This document shows positions 1-5,483 of a DNA stretch of 16,191 bases, in pieces. Under the pieces are notes generated by a model that searched no databases, was not told where the DNA came from, and saw only the letters and a list, made by a program, of their open reading frames with translations. A program made the translations under genes and the position numbers. Position 1 is the stretch's first letter, and each line of letters starts with the position of its first letter. Origin of the DNA: JBPCOI01 sp051000395 (GTDB lineage: Bacteria > Actinomycetota > Actinomycetes > Mycobacteriales > Jatrophihabitantaceae); contig JBPCOI010000007.1 of assembly GCA_051000395.1 (NCBI GenBank), forward strand, positions 1-16,191. The letters run 5' to 3'.

Positions 1-1
1 G

Positions 2-784
2 CGCTACCTCGACCGGGTGCTGTCCTTCGAGCTGGGGCCGCTGGACGCGCGGGACGGGGTGGTCAGCACCGAGGTGGTGGCGACCGCCCTCGACGGCGCG
101 GTCACCAGCACGCCGGCGACGTTCACGGTCGACCCCGCCGGCGCGGGCGTGGTCGTCGACTCCCCGCAGCTGGCCGCGCTCCTGGCCGCGGCCGGCGTCG
201 GCCGGGTGCACGTGCGCGACAACGGCGTCGTGCGGCTGCAGCAGGCACTGCCCGGCGGCGTTGCGCCCTCGGACGAAGGCACCGCGCTGCCCTACGCTGC
301 TGCCCGCGCGATCGAGCGTGCGGCGCCCGACGCCGACACGACGCCGCTTCCGAACGGGGAGCGTCCCGACCTGGTCGTGCTCGCCTACGACACGCCGGTC
401 CAGCCCGAGCATCGCGACGCGCTGCACGCGAGCGACTGCGCCCACCTGGTCGTACGCCTCGGGCCCGATCACGGCGTGGTGGGTCCGCTCGTCATCCCCG
501 GCCTGACCAGCTGTCTGCGCTGCGCGGACCTGCACCGCCTGGACCGCGATCCCGCGTGGACGGCGCTGGCCGTCCAACTCGCTGACGGCCGGCCAGGTGC
601 CGGGTCCGGCGTCGGCGTGGCGGCGATCGTCGGCGGTATCGCCGCAGTACAGGCACTGGCCTTCCTCGACGGCGACGAGCCCGCAGTCGTGGACGGCACG
701 CTGGAGCTGCGTCTGCCCGACTGGCGCATCCGCCGGCGCAGCTGGCCGGCGCATCCTGACTGCGACTGCGCCCGGCCGGCGTGA
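2..784 (+). CDS. ThiF/E1-like cyclodehydratase-type protein (5'-truncated by window edge)
   Basis: The reading frame is open from the first bases of the window, so the N-terminus lies outside it; about 260 residues are visible before the TGA. The C-terminal half resembles ThiF/E1-like proteins annotated as TOMM leader-peptide-binding or cyclodehydratase proteins. Visible signs are the segment GPLVIPGLTSCLRCADLHR with a CxxC pair, a glycine/alanine-rich stretch (GSGVGVAAIVGGIAAVQAL), and a C-terminal HPDCDC that would supply two more zinc ligands. The family's E1-like fold binds peptide substrates, and many members do not adenylate. No YcaO, dehydrogenase or precursor-peptide gene is visible, so a peptide-natural-product role is unsupported here. 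Mycobacteria carry a related gene in the same place beside the ABC1 kinase (from memory), which suggests a housekeeping role. The family call is fairly secure; the function is unknown. Confidence 0.75.
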   Translation, partial: RYLDRVLSFELGPLDARDGVVSTEVVATALDGAVTSTPATFTVDPAGAGVVVDSPQLAALLAAAGVGRVHVRDNGVVRLQQALPGGVAPSDEGTALPYAAARAIERAAPDADTTPLPNGERPDLVVLAYDTPVQPEHRDALHASDCAHLVVRLGPDHGVVGPLVIPGLTSCLRCADLHRLDRDPAWTALAVQLADGRPGAGSGVGVAAIVGGIAAVQALAFLDGDEPAVVDGTLELRLPDWRIRRRSWPAHPDCDCARPA

Positions 785-788
785 GCGA

Positions 789-844
789 CGACGCCCGCGA
801 GCCGGCGCCGGCTGCGTGAGCGGCGACGGGCCGGCAGGGCGTCG
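789..844. terminator. Nested inverted repeat between the ThiF-like gene and the ABC1 kinase gene
   Basis: The 98-bp gap holds a perfect 14-bp palindrome, AGCCGGCGCCGGCT (800-813), nested inside an 8-bp inverted repeat (CGACGCCC 789-796 with GGGCGTCG 837-844). There is no T tract. It could be a terminator for the upstream gene, because the kinase gene appears to have its own promoter just downstream. GC-rich DNA yields such repeats by chance, so this is a weak call. Confidence 0.3.
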
Positions 845-870
845 CAGCGCGCGCTGCTCCAGGCGTTCGG

Positions 871-883
871 CACAATGAGCGCG
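871..883 (+). promoter_or_regulatory. Candidate leaderless promoter of the ABC1 kinase gene
   Basis: A CACAAT hexamer (871-876) resembles an actinobacterial -10 box and ends 6 nt before the GTG start at 883. That would place the transcription start at the first base of the start codon. No good Shine-Dalgarno sequence precedes the GTG, which fits leaderless translation. No clear -35 is seen. Confidence 0.45.
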
Positions 884-2199
884 TGGACGACATCCCGCAA
901 CGAAGCGCGGCCCGCACGGCACGGTTGGCGTCCCTCCCGCTGGGGGTGGCCGGGCGCGCAGCCGTTGGGCTCGGCAAGCGCCTGAGCGGCAAGTCGGCCG
1001 AGGAGGTGGCCGCCGGCATCCAGGCCCGCACTGCCGAGCAGCTGTTCACGGTGCTGGGCGAGCTCAAGGGCGGTGCGATGAAGTTCGGCCAGGCACTGTC
1101 GGTGTTCGAGGCGGCGATGCCCGAGGACTCCGCGGCGCCCTACCGCGAGGCGCTCACCAGACTGCAGGAAGCCGCACCGCCGATGCCCGTCGCCACCGTG
1201 CACAAGGTGCTCGACGAGCAGTTCGGCCGACGCTGGAGCGAGCGATTCCGATCCTTCGACGAGGTGCCCGCCGCCGCGGCGAGTATCGGGCAGGTGCACC
1301 GCGCCGTCTGGGCCGACGGGCGCGAGGTCGCGGTCAAGCTGCAGTACCCGGGGGCCGGGGCGGCCCTCATGGCCGACTTCACCCAGCTCTCGCGGCTGGG
1401 CTGGCTGTTCGCGCGGATGTCGCCGGGGCTGGACGTCAAGCCGCTGCTGGCCGAGCTGAGAGAACGCGTCCGCGAGGAACTGGACTACACCCTCGAGGCC
1501 GAAGCCCAGCGGGCGTTCGCGGCCGCCTACGCCGGTGACGCCGACATCGCCGTCCCGCGGGTGGTTGCCAGCGCCCCGAAGGCCGTCGTCGCCGAGTGGC
1601 TGGACGGCACCCCGCTCTCGGCGATCATCGCGGGCGGCAGCAAGCCCCAACGCGACCGGGCGGGTTCGCTGCTCGCGCTGCTGCACTACTCGGCACCCGA
1701 ACGCGCCGGGCTGCTGCACGCCGACCCGCACCCGGGCAACTTTCGCATTCTCGCCGACGGCAGGCTCGGCGTCCTCGACTTCGGTGCGGTGGCCAGGCTG
1801 CCGGGCGGCTACCCGGAGCCGCTCGGGCGCCTCACCCGCCAGGCACTGGACGGCGACGGCCCGGCCCTGCTTGCGACGATGCGCGAGCAGGGCTTCATCC
1901 GGCCCGGGATCGCCCTCGACGCGCGACAGGTCATGGACTACCTCGGCCCGATCGTCGAGCCGCTGCGCGCCGCGAGCTTCACGTTCAACCGCCCGTGGCT
2001 GCGGGCACAGGCCAACCGGCTGGGCGACCCGCGCCGCGAGGAGGCGCAGGTCGGCAGGCTGTTCAATCTGCCGCCGTCCTACCTGCTGATCCACCGGGTC
2101 ACCCTCGGCTCGATCGCCGTGCTCTGCCAGCTCGGCGCCACCGCACCGTTTCGCCCGCTCGCCGAACGCTGGCAGCCGGGATTCGCGGACGCCGCATGA
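883..2199 (+). CDS. ABC1/UbiB/AarF-family atypical protein kinase-like ATPase
   Basis: This 438-aa protein has the full set of ABC1 (ADCK/UbiB) signatures: the family-specific KxGQ motif (K67-Q70), the alanine-rich nucleotide loop followed by SIGQVH (130-139), the VAVKLQYPG lysine (K152), the HADPHPGN catalytic loop (H279, D281, N286) and the DFG metal-binding motif (D299-G301). ABC1 proteins are ATPases with an inhibited kinase fold and are often tied to quinone or isoprenoid lipid metabolism. In actinobacteria this subtype sits next to whiB7, and the mycobacterial counterpart (Rv3197) has been linked to macrolide tolerance (from memory). The GTG at 883 is chosen because the sequence MDDIP is a typical family start and a -10-like box lies at leaderless distance. 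The stop overlaps the next gene's start (ATGA). Confidence 0.9.
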   Translation: MDDIPQRSAARTARLASLPLGVAGRAAVGLGKRLSGKSAEEVAAGIQARTAEQLFTVLGELKGGAMKFGQALSVFEAAMPEDSAAPYREALTRLQEAAPPMPVATVHKVLDEQFGRRWSERFRSFDEVPAAAASIGQVHRAVWADGREVAVKLQYPGAGAALMADFTQLSRLGWLFARMSPGLDVKPLLAELRERVREELDYTLEAEAQRAFAAAYAGDADIAVPRVVASAPKAVVAEWLDGTPLSAIIAGGSKPQRDRAGSLLALLHYSAPERAGLLHADPHPGNFRILADGRLGVLDFGAVARLPGGYPEPLGRLTRQALDGDGPALLATMREQGFIRPGIALDARQVMDYLGPIVEPLRAASFTFNRPWLRAQANRLGDPRREEAQVGRLFNLPPSYLLIHRVTLGSIAVLCQLGATAPFRPLAERWQPGFADAA

Positions 2200-3464
2200 C
2201 GGAATCGGTTTTCACCTACGGCGCGCCGGCGCTGAAGTTCGGGGACGGCGCGTCCGACGAGATCGGCTACGACCTCGCGCAACTCGGCGTGCGGCGGGCA
2301 CTCGTCGTGACCGACGCCGGCGTCGCGGCCACCGGGGCGCCGGAGCGCATCGCGGGGCAGATGGCGACGTTCGGGGTGCAGGCAGCGGTCTTCGCCGGCA
2401 CGCACGTCGAGCCGACGGACGCGAGCATGCAGGTCGCGATCGACTGGGCGCGCGAGCACGGGCCGTGGGACGCGTTCGTGGCGGTCGGGGGTGGCTCGAG
2501 CATCGACACGGCGAAGGCGGTCGACCTGCTGCTCACCAACCCCGGCGAGTTGATCGACTACGTCAACGCGCCGGTGGGCGGCGGGCGCGCGCCGGTCAAC
2601 GCGCTGCTCCCGCTCGTCGCCGTCCCCACCACCACGGGCACCGGTGCGGAGAGCACCACGATCTGCGTGCTGGACGTGCTCGCGCAGCGCGTCAAGTCCG
2701 GGATCAGCCACCAGCGGCTGCGGCCCACGCTTGCCGTCGTGGACCCGGCCCTCACCCGCACCCAGCCGCCGGGGGTGACCGCGTCAGCCGGGATGGACAT
2801 CCTGTGTCACGCGCTGGAGAGCTACACCGCGCGCCCGTACACCGCGCTCGAGCGCAAGCAGCCGGCGCAGCGGGTGCCGTACTGCGGATCTAACCCGATC
2901 TCGGACATGTGGTCGGAGAAGGCGCTGGCCCTGCTCGCCACGCACTTTCGGCGAGCGGTGAGCGACGGTGAGGACCGCGATGCGCGCAACGGGATGGCGA
3001 TGGCCGCGACGTTCGCCGGCCTTGGCTTCGGCAACGCCGGCGTGCACATCCCGCACGCCAACGCCTACCCGATCGCCGGGCAGGTGCGCGAGTTCCACCC
3101 CGCGGGCTACCCGCCGGCCGAGGCGCTCGTGCCGCACGGCATGGCGGTGTCGCTGACCGCGCCCGAGGCGTTCCGGTTCACCTTCACCGCAGCGCCCGAG
3201 CGTCATGTGCGGGCGGCGCGACTGCTCGACCCGCGCGCCGAGACCCCGGCGCAGCCCTCGGCGCTGCTGCCCGACGTGCTCGTGCACCTGATGCGTGACA
3301 TCGCGATCCCGGCCGGCGTCGGTGCGGTCGGCTTCGACGCGGCCGACGTGGACGGGCTCGTGGCCGGCGCCCTCAAGCAGCAGCGCCTGCTCGCCACCGC
3401 GCCCCGGCCGGTCACCGAGGAGGACCTCGCCGGGATCTTCCACCGCTCGATGTCGTTGTGGTAG
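2196..3464 (+). CDS. Iron-type alcohol dehydrogenase, hydroxyacid-oxoacid transhydrogenase-like
   Basis: This 422-aa protein is a group III (iron-dependent) alcohol dehydrogenase. The NAD(P)-binding motif GGGSSIDTAK is at 98-107 and PTTTGTGAE at 144-152. Likely metal ligands are D201, H205, H287 and H314. The segments YCGSNPISDMW (229-239) and HIPHANAYPIAG match the ADHFE1/HOT subgroup, which oxidises 4-hydroxybutyrate to succinate semialdehyde while reducing 2-oxoglutarate to 2-hydroxyglutarate with a tightly bound cofactor. A plain alcohol dehydrogenase activity cannot be excluded. The ATG overlaps the kinase stop codon (ATGA), so the two genes are probably co-transcribed and translationally coupled. 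No semialdehyde dehydrogenase or other 4-hydroxybutyrate gene is nearby. The family is certain; the substrate is inferred. Confidence 0.85.
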   Translation: MTESVFTYGAPALKFGDGASDEIGYDLAQLGVRRALVVTDAGVAATGAPERIAGQMATFGVQAAVFAGTHVEPTDASMQVAIDWAREHGPWDAFVAVGGGSSIDTAKAVDLLLTNPGELIDYVNAPVGGGRAPVNALLPLVAVPTTTGTGAESTTICVLDVLAQRVKSGISHQRLRPTLAVVDPALTRTQPPGVTASAGMDILCHALESYTARPYTALERKQPAQRVPYCGSNPISDMWSEKALALLATHFRRAVSDGEDRDARNGMAMAATFAGLGFGNAGVHIPHANAYPIAGQVREFHPAGYPPAEALVPHGMAVSLTAPEAFRFTFTAAPERHVRAARLLDPRAETPAQPSALLPDVLVHLMRDIAIPAGVGAVGFDAADVDGLVAGALKQQRLLATAPRPVTEEDLAGIFHRSMSLW

Positions 3465-3519
3465 CCGCGTTCGGGCCTACGTAATCGGTCCCGAGGCGAT
3501 AACTGCCCTCGCCGCTGGG

Positions 3520-3531
3520 CAGACTGTCGTC
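3520..3531 (+). promoter_or_regulatory. Possible leaderless promoter of the zinc-ribbon gene
   Basis: CAGACT (3520-3525) ends 6 nt before the GTG at 3532. It matches TANNNT only at the A and the final T. No Shine-Dalgarno sequence precedes the GTG. Weak evidence, but it is the same arrangement seen at three other starts in this window. Confidence 0.3.
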
Positions 3532-3717
3532 GTGCACGAGGTCTGCTCGATCTGCGGCCGCTCGGCCGATGCCGAAGCCGACGGCAATCCGCCCCTGGGC
3601 TGGTGTGCCGACGTCGTCGAGTCCCGCGCCGGACCGCAGACCCGGTGGGTGTGCACCGAGTGCACGCGCAGGTACGTCCGCTCCATCGAGGCCAAGCTCG
3701 ATCAGCAGTGGTGGTGA
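3532..3717 (+). CDS. Small zinc-ribbon protein (61 aa), conserved hypothetical
   Basis: The predicted protein has a CSIC pair near the N-terminus (C5, C8) and a CTEC pair around position 41-44, with one more cysteine (WCADV) between them. It ends in RRYVRSIEAKLDQQWW, a pattern I recognise from small actinobacterial hypothetical proteins encoded near whiB7 and uvrD2. Two CxxC pairs indicate a structural zinc ribbon; a nucleic-acid or protein partner is plausible but not shown. The GTG at 3532 is chosen because upstream codons run into a low-quality extension over the dehydrogenase stop region and the cysteines begin directly after this start. The gene follows the dehydrogenase by 67 nt and is closed by a strong hairpin. 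Function unknown. Confidence 0.7.
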   Translation: MHEVCSICGRSADAEADGNPPLGWCADVVESRAGPQTRWVCTECTRRYVRSIEAKLDQQWW

Positions 3718-3733
3718 GCGACCGGACACGAAC

Positions 3734-3764
3734 CGGCCGCCGGAACACGGGGTTCCGGCGGCCG
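3734..3764. terminator. Bidirectional terminator-like hairpin
   Basis: CGGCCGCCGGAAC (3734-3746) and GTTCCGGCGGCCG (3752-3764) form a perfect 13-bp stem with a 5-nt loop. It lies 16 bp after the zinc-ribbon stop and 14 bp beyond the stop of the converging 66-aa gene, so it can serve both strands. The flanks are not T-rich, as is common in actinobacteria. Confidence 0.75.
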
Positions 3765-3778
3765 TTCGCCCTGTCGGG

Positions 3779-3979
3779 CTAGCGGGCTTCGGCGACGGCC
3801 GAGGCCTGCCCTGCCCGGTGCGCACGCCTGGCGTGGCGCAGGTGCGCGGCGTGTGCTCGCGCCGCGAGGTAGTGCCAGCGATTGGCCGCGGCCAGTTCGC
3901 CGGACAGGCGCGTGCGTCGCGCCTGCTGATGTCGCTCGCGCACTCGTTCGCGCGCGAGCGCTTCGTTCAGGGCGTACAT
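3779..3979 (-). CDS. Small basic helical protein downstream of whiB7 (66 aa)
   Basis: The protein begins MYALNEALARERVRERHQ and is rich in Arg, Ala and His, with long helix-forming stretches and no cysteine or membrane segment. The ATG at 3979 is preceded by GAGGAG with a 7-nt spacer, which fixes the start; longer in-frame starts up to 4024 lack a ribosome-binding site. It begins 45 nt after the whiB7 stop on the same strand, with no promoter or terminator between them, so it is probably co-transcribed and under the same control as whiB7. I recognise similar short MYALNEALAR-type hypothetical proteins from other actinobacteria but know no function. The high Arg/His content would allow RNA, DNA or ribosome binding; this is inference. 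Confidence 0.65.
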   Translation of the reverse strand: MYALNEALARERVRERHQQARRTRLSGELAAANRWHYLAARAHAAHLRHARRAHRAGQASAVAEAR

Positions 3980-4024
3980 CTCGGTGCTCCTCGTCATGAT
4001 CGGTGTCGCGGCCGCCCTGGTCAT

Positions 4025-4357
4025 TCAGGCAGCCACTTCGGTGCGGTCGTCCTTGCGGGGACGGCCCCGGGGACGCTTGCGCGCGACGACGGCGCCGCGC
4101 TCGAAGATCTCGCCACCCCATACCCCCCACGGCTCCCGGCGCTCGAGCGCGCCGGTCAGGCAGGCGAGCCGGGCCGGGCAGTCCTGGCACAGGGCCTTGG
4201 CCTGCTCGAGTTCGCCGGGTGTTTCGGCGAACCACAGGTCGGGGTCCTGCACGCGGCAGGGCACGTCGTCTGGACATTCCTTCGCGAGCGGGTCGAGCGC
4301 TCGTTCGAACCCGACCGGTTCCTGGGCGAGATCGTCTGGTGCATAGCTGGTCAACAC
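4025..4357 (-). CDS. whiB7: WhiB7 transcriptional activator of intrinsic antibiotic resistance
   Basis: The 110-aa product has the [4Fe-4S]-cluster cysteines of the Wbl family (C34, C57, C60, C66), the WhiB7-type turn EPWGVWGGE (75-83) and a C-terminal AT-hook RGRPRK (97-102), which together separate WhiB7 from other Wbl proteins. C28 is an additional cysteine. WhiB7 binds region 4 of the principal sigma factor and AT-rich DNA just upstream of the -35 box. It activates efflux, drug-modifying and ribosome-protecting genes when translation is inhibited, and it activates its own gene. The GTG start at 4357 has an excellent Shine-Dalgarno sequence. The gene lies behind a leader of about 410 nt that holds a uORF and a terminator-like stem, and it is followed by the 66-aa basic protein gene. 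Confidence 0.95.
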   Translation of the reverse strand: MLTSYAPDDLAQEPVGFERALDPLAKECPDDVPCRVQDPDLWFAETPGELEQAKALCQDCPARLACLTGALERREPWGVWGGEIFERGAVVARKRPRGRPRKDDRTEVAA

Positions 4358-4364
4358 GTCGGGG

Positions 4365-4374
4365 TCACCTCCTT
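4365..4374 (-). promoter_or_regulatory. whiB7: Very strong Shine-Dalgarno sequence of whiB7
   Basis: AAGGAGGTGA on the - strand is a 10-nt perfect complement to the usual 16S rRNA 3' end, 7 nt before the GTG. It decides the GTG start and suggests that control is exerted before translation initiation, by whether the transcript reaches this site. Confidence 0.85.
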
Positions 4375-4418
4375 CGGTGGTGGGCGGTCGGGGACGGATG
4401 CAACGGCCGGACAGACAA

Positions 4419-4455
4419 CGAGGCCGCGGTTCCCAAGCTGGGAGCCGCGGCCTCG
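4419..4455 (-). terminator. Attenuator/terminator stem in the whiB7 leader
   Basis: A near-perfect inverted repeat: CGAGGCCGCGG pairs over 11 bp, then one mismatch (4430/4444), then at least 4 more pairs around a short loop at about 4435-4439. In the - strand transcript it is followed by UUGUCUGUCC, a partly U-rich tract. It lies 22 nt after the uORF stop and about 60 nt before the whiB7 start. This position fits a conditional terminator that blocks read-through into whiB7 in unstressed cells. Confidence 0.75.
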
Positions 4456-4498
4456 AGGAGCCATTCGCTGACGGTGGTCAGCGTGGTATCCCTCGAGG
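4451..4498 (-). promoter_or_regulatory. Candidate antiterminator: paired CCTCGAGG elements flanking a hairpin at the uORF stop
   Basis: The palindromic octamer CCTCGAGG occurs at 4491-4498, inside the last uORF codons (Pro-Arg-Gly), and again at 4451-4458, where it forms the base of the 5' arm of the terminator stem. The two copies can pair with each other in RNA, which would open that base. Between them is a perfect 7-bp hairpin (4466-4472 with 4477-4483) containing the uORF stop codon. Mutually exclusive folds of this kind are the hallmark of ribosome-controlled attenuation. The folding has not been computed. Confidence 0.5.
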
Positions 4499-4714
4499 TG
4501 GACGGTCCTGCTTGGCGGCGATCCGGTCGCGGCGCATGCCGCTTGCGGCCGGATCGACGGTCGTGAACACGGCAACGGGTGCGGGGCGGCCGGCGGAGCG
4601 CGCGTGGCCTGTCGCGCCGAGGTTCCAGGTGGACACGCGCGCGCTGGGCAGCACGGACGGCGTGCCGAGGCAGGAACGCGGAGTGGCCGCCGGCAAGATC
4701 GTGTTCGTGGTCAT
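4478..4714 (-). CDS. Upstream ORF (78 codons) in the whiB7 leader
   Basis: The peptide starts MTTNTILPAATPRSC and ends in an Arg/Pro-rich segment (RRDRIAAKQDRPPRGIPR). The ATG at 4714 has AAAGGGG as a Shine-Dalgarno sequence with a 7-nt spacer, and lies about 55 nt downstream of the predicted transcription start. Longer versions starting near 4804 would cross the promoter and are rejected. whiB7 genes of mycobacteria and streptomycetes are known to have leader uORFs whose translation senses ribosome-inhibiting drugs. This one matches in position, and its stop codon lies in a hairpin just before the attenuator stem. Its function is probably cis-regulatory, with elongation speed deciding the RNA fold; whether the peptide itself has a role cannot be told from sequence. 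Confidence 0.75.
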   Translation of the reverse strand: MTTNTILPAATPRSCLGTPSVLPSARVSTWNLGATGHARSAGRPAPVAVFTTVDPAASGMRRDRIAAKQDRPPRGIPR

Positions 4715-4774
4715 CGCGGCACCCCTTTCGTCGTAGTTCGCTGCGTGCGCATAGATTCCGCGCGTGGTGCAAGC

Positions 4775-4813
4775 AGGGTAACCAAGGCAGCCGCGGCGCT
4801 GCAAGCCATTTAT
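4775..4813 (-). promoter_or_regulatory. whiB7 promoter with WhiB7-type AT-rich element
   Basis: On the - strand, ATAAAT (4808-4813) is followed by 3 nt (GGC), a TTGCAG -35 (4799-4804), an 18-nt spacer and a TACCCT -10 (4775-4780). An AT-rich patch 3 bp upstream of the -35 is what WhiB7's AT-hook recognises at known WhiB7 promoters, including its own. In this very GC-rich surrounding the A/T run stands out. Transcription should start near 4768, giving a leader of about 410 nt. Confidence 0.7.
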
Positions 4814-4816
4814 CCT

Positions 4817-4831
4817 GCCCGTCTAACGGGC
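4817..4831. promoter_or_regulatory. Perfect palindrome in the whiB7/lipoprotein divergent region
   Basis: GCCCGT-CTA-ACGGGC is a perfect 6-bp inverted repeat with a 3-nt spacer. It lies 3 bp upstream of the AT-rich element of the whiB7 promoter and 10 bp before a TTGACA hexamer on the + strand. It could be an operator acting in both directions. No regulator can be assigned. Confidence 0.3.
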
Positions 4832-4840
4832 GTCGGATCG

Positions 4841-4846
4841 TTGACA
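4841..4846 (+). promoter_or_regulatory. -35-like TTGACA upstream of the lipoprotein gene
   Basis: A consensus TTGACA lies 47 nt before the lipoprotein ATG. No convincing -10 box is found at 16-19 nt spacing; TAGAAC at 4850-4855 is too close. It is the best promoter hint for the lipoprotein-exporter pair, but it is incomplete. Confidence 0.3.
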
Positions 4847-4892
4847 GGGTAGAACGAAGGCAGTGCCCGATTCCGCGACGAAAGGATCTCCC

Positions 4893-5471
4893 ATGACCAG
4901 CCCCGCTCCGCTCGTCCCGGCGTGCGTGCGCCGCGGCGCGACGTTCGCGCTGAGCGTCGCGGCGGCGACTGCACTCGCGGGGTGCGGCAGCTCGGCCGCC
5001 CCGCACCATTCGAGCTCGCCCAGCCCGACGCCGTCTTCGAGTCCGTCGTCGTCCCCGGCGAGCACCGGCAGCGGCTCCGGCACCCAGACCGCCGATGCCG
5101 CGACCGTGGCCGCGGTGAAGTCCGCCTACGCCAAGTTCTTCGATAGCAAGACCCCCGAGAACATCTCGATCGGCTTGCTCCAGGACGGTCCGGCGTTCAA
5201 GAGCACGCTGGACGCGCAGGGCAAAGGCTCCCTGGCACAGAACGCGGCAGCCTCGGTGTCGAGCGTGACGCTGCAGTCCCCCAACACCGCCGCCGTGATC
5301 TTCACGATCTCGCTCAGCGGCAAGCCGGTGCTCAAGGACCAGCCGGGCTACGCGGTGCGCGAGAACGGTACGTGGAAGCTGGCGGGCAAGACGTTCTGCG
5401 GGCTGCTCACGCTGCAAGGCAGCCCACCGCCCGCCTGCATGACGGCGTCGGCGACAGCGCTGCCCCACTAG
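4893..5471 (+). CDS. Secreted lipoprotein with an MTB12-like domain
   Basis: The 192-aa protein has a positively charged N-region (RR at 13-14), a hydrophobic core and a lipobox LAGC with the acylated cysteine at C31. A Ser/Pro-rich linker follows (about 37-60). The rest (about 65-180) contains an AYAKFFD segment, NISIGLLQDGPAFKSTL and a beta-rich end (VIFTISLSG, GTWKLAGKTFC). This matches the low-molecular-weight antigen MTB12/CFP-2-like domain of actinobacterial exported proteins, whose function is unknown. The ATG at 4893 is chosen because AAAGGA lies 6 nt before it; the upstream GTG at 4863 would disrupt the signal peptide. The exporter gene begins 12 nt after its stop, so the two form a likely operon divergent from whiB7. 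Confidence 0.8.
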   Translation: MTSPAPLVPACVRRGATFALSVAAATALAGCGSSAAPHHSSSPSPTPSSSPSSSPASTGSGSGTQTADAATVAAVKSAYAKFFDSKTPENISIGLLQDGPAFKSTLDAQGKGSLAQNAAASVSSVTLQSPNTAAVIFTISLSGKPVLKDQPGYAVRENGTWKLAGKTFCGLLTLQGSPPPACMTASATALPH

Positions 5472-5483
5472 GCGCCCCGCCAC

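Noticed and set aside
469..2094. - strand open frame (541 codons) opposite the ThiF-like and ABC1 genes
   Set aside because: Antisense shadow of recognisable genes; composition Arg/Gln/His-rich without domains.
4478..4804. Longer uORF starting at 4804
   Set aside because: It would begin inside the predicted promoter; the ATG at 4714 has a proper ribosome-binding site.
4841..4869. Complete promoter for the lipoprotein gene built on TTGACA
   Set aside because: No acceptable -10 hexamer at 16-19 nt; only the -35-like hexamer is listed.
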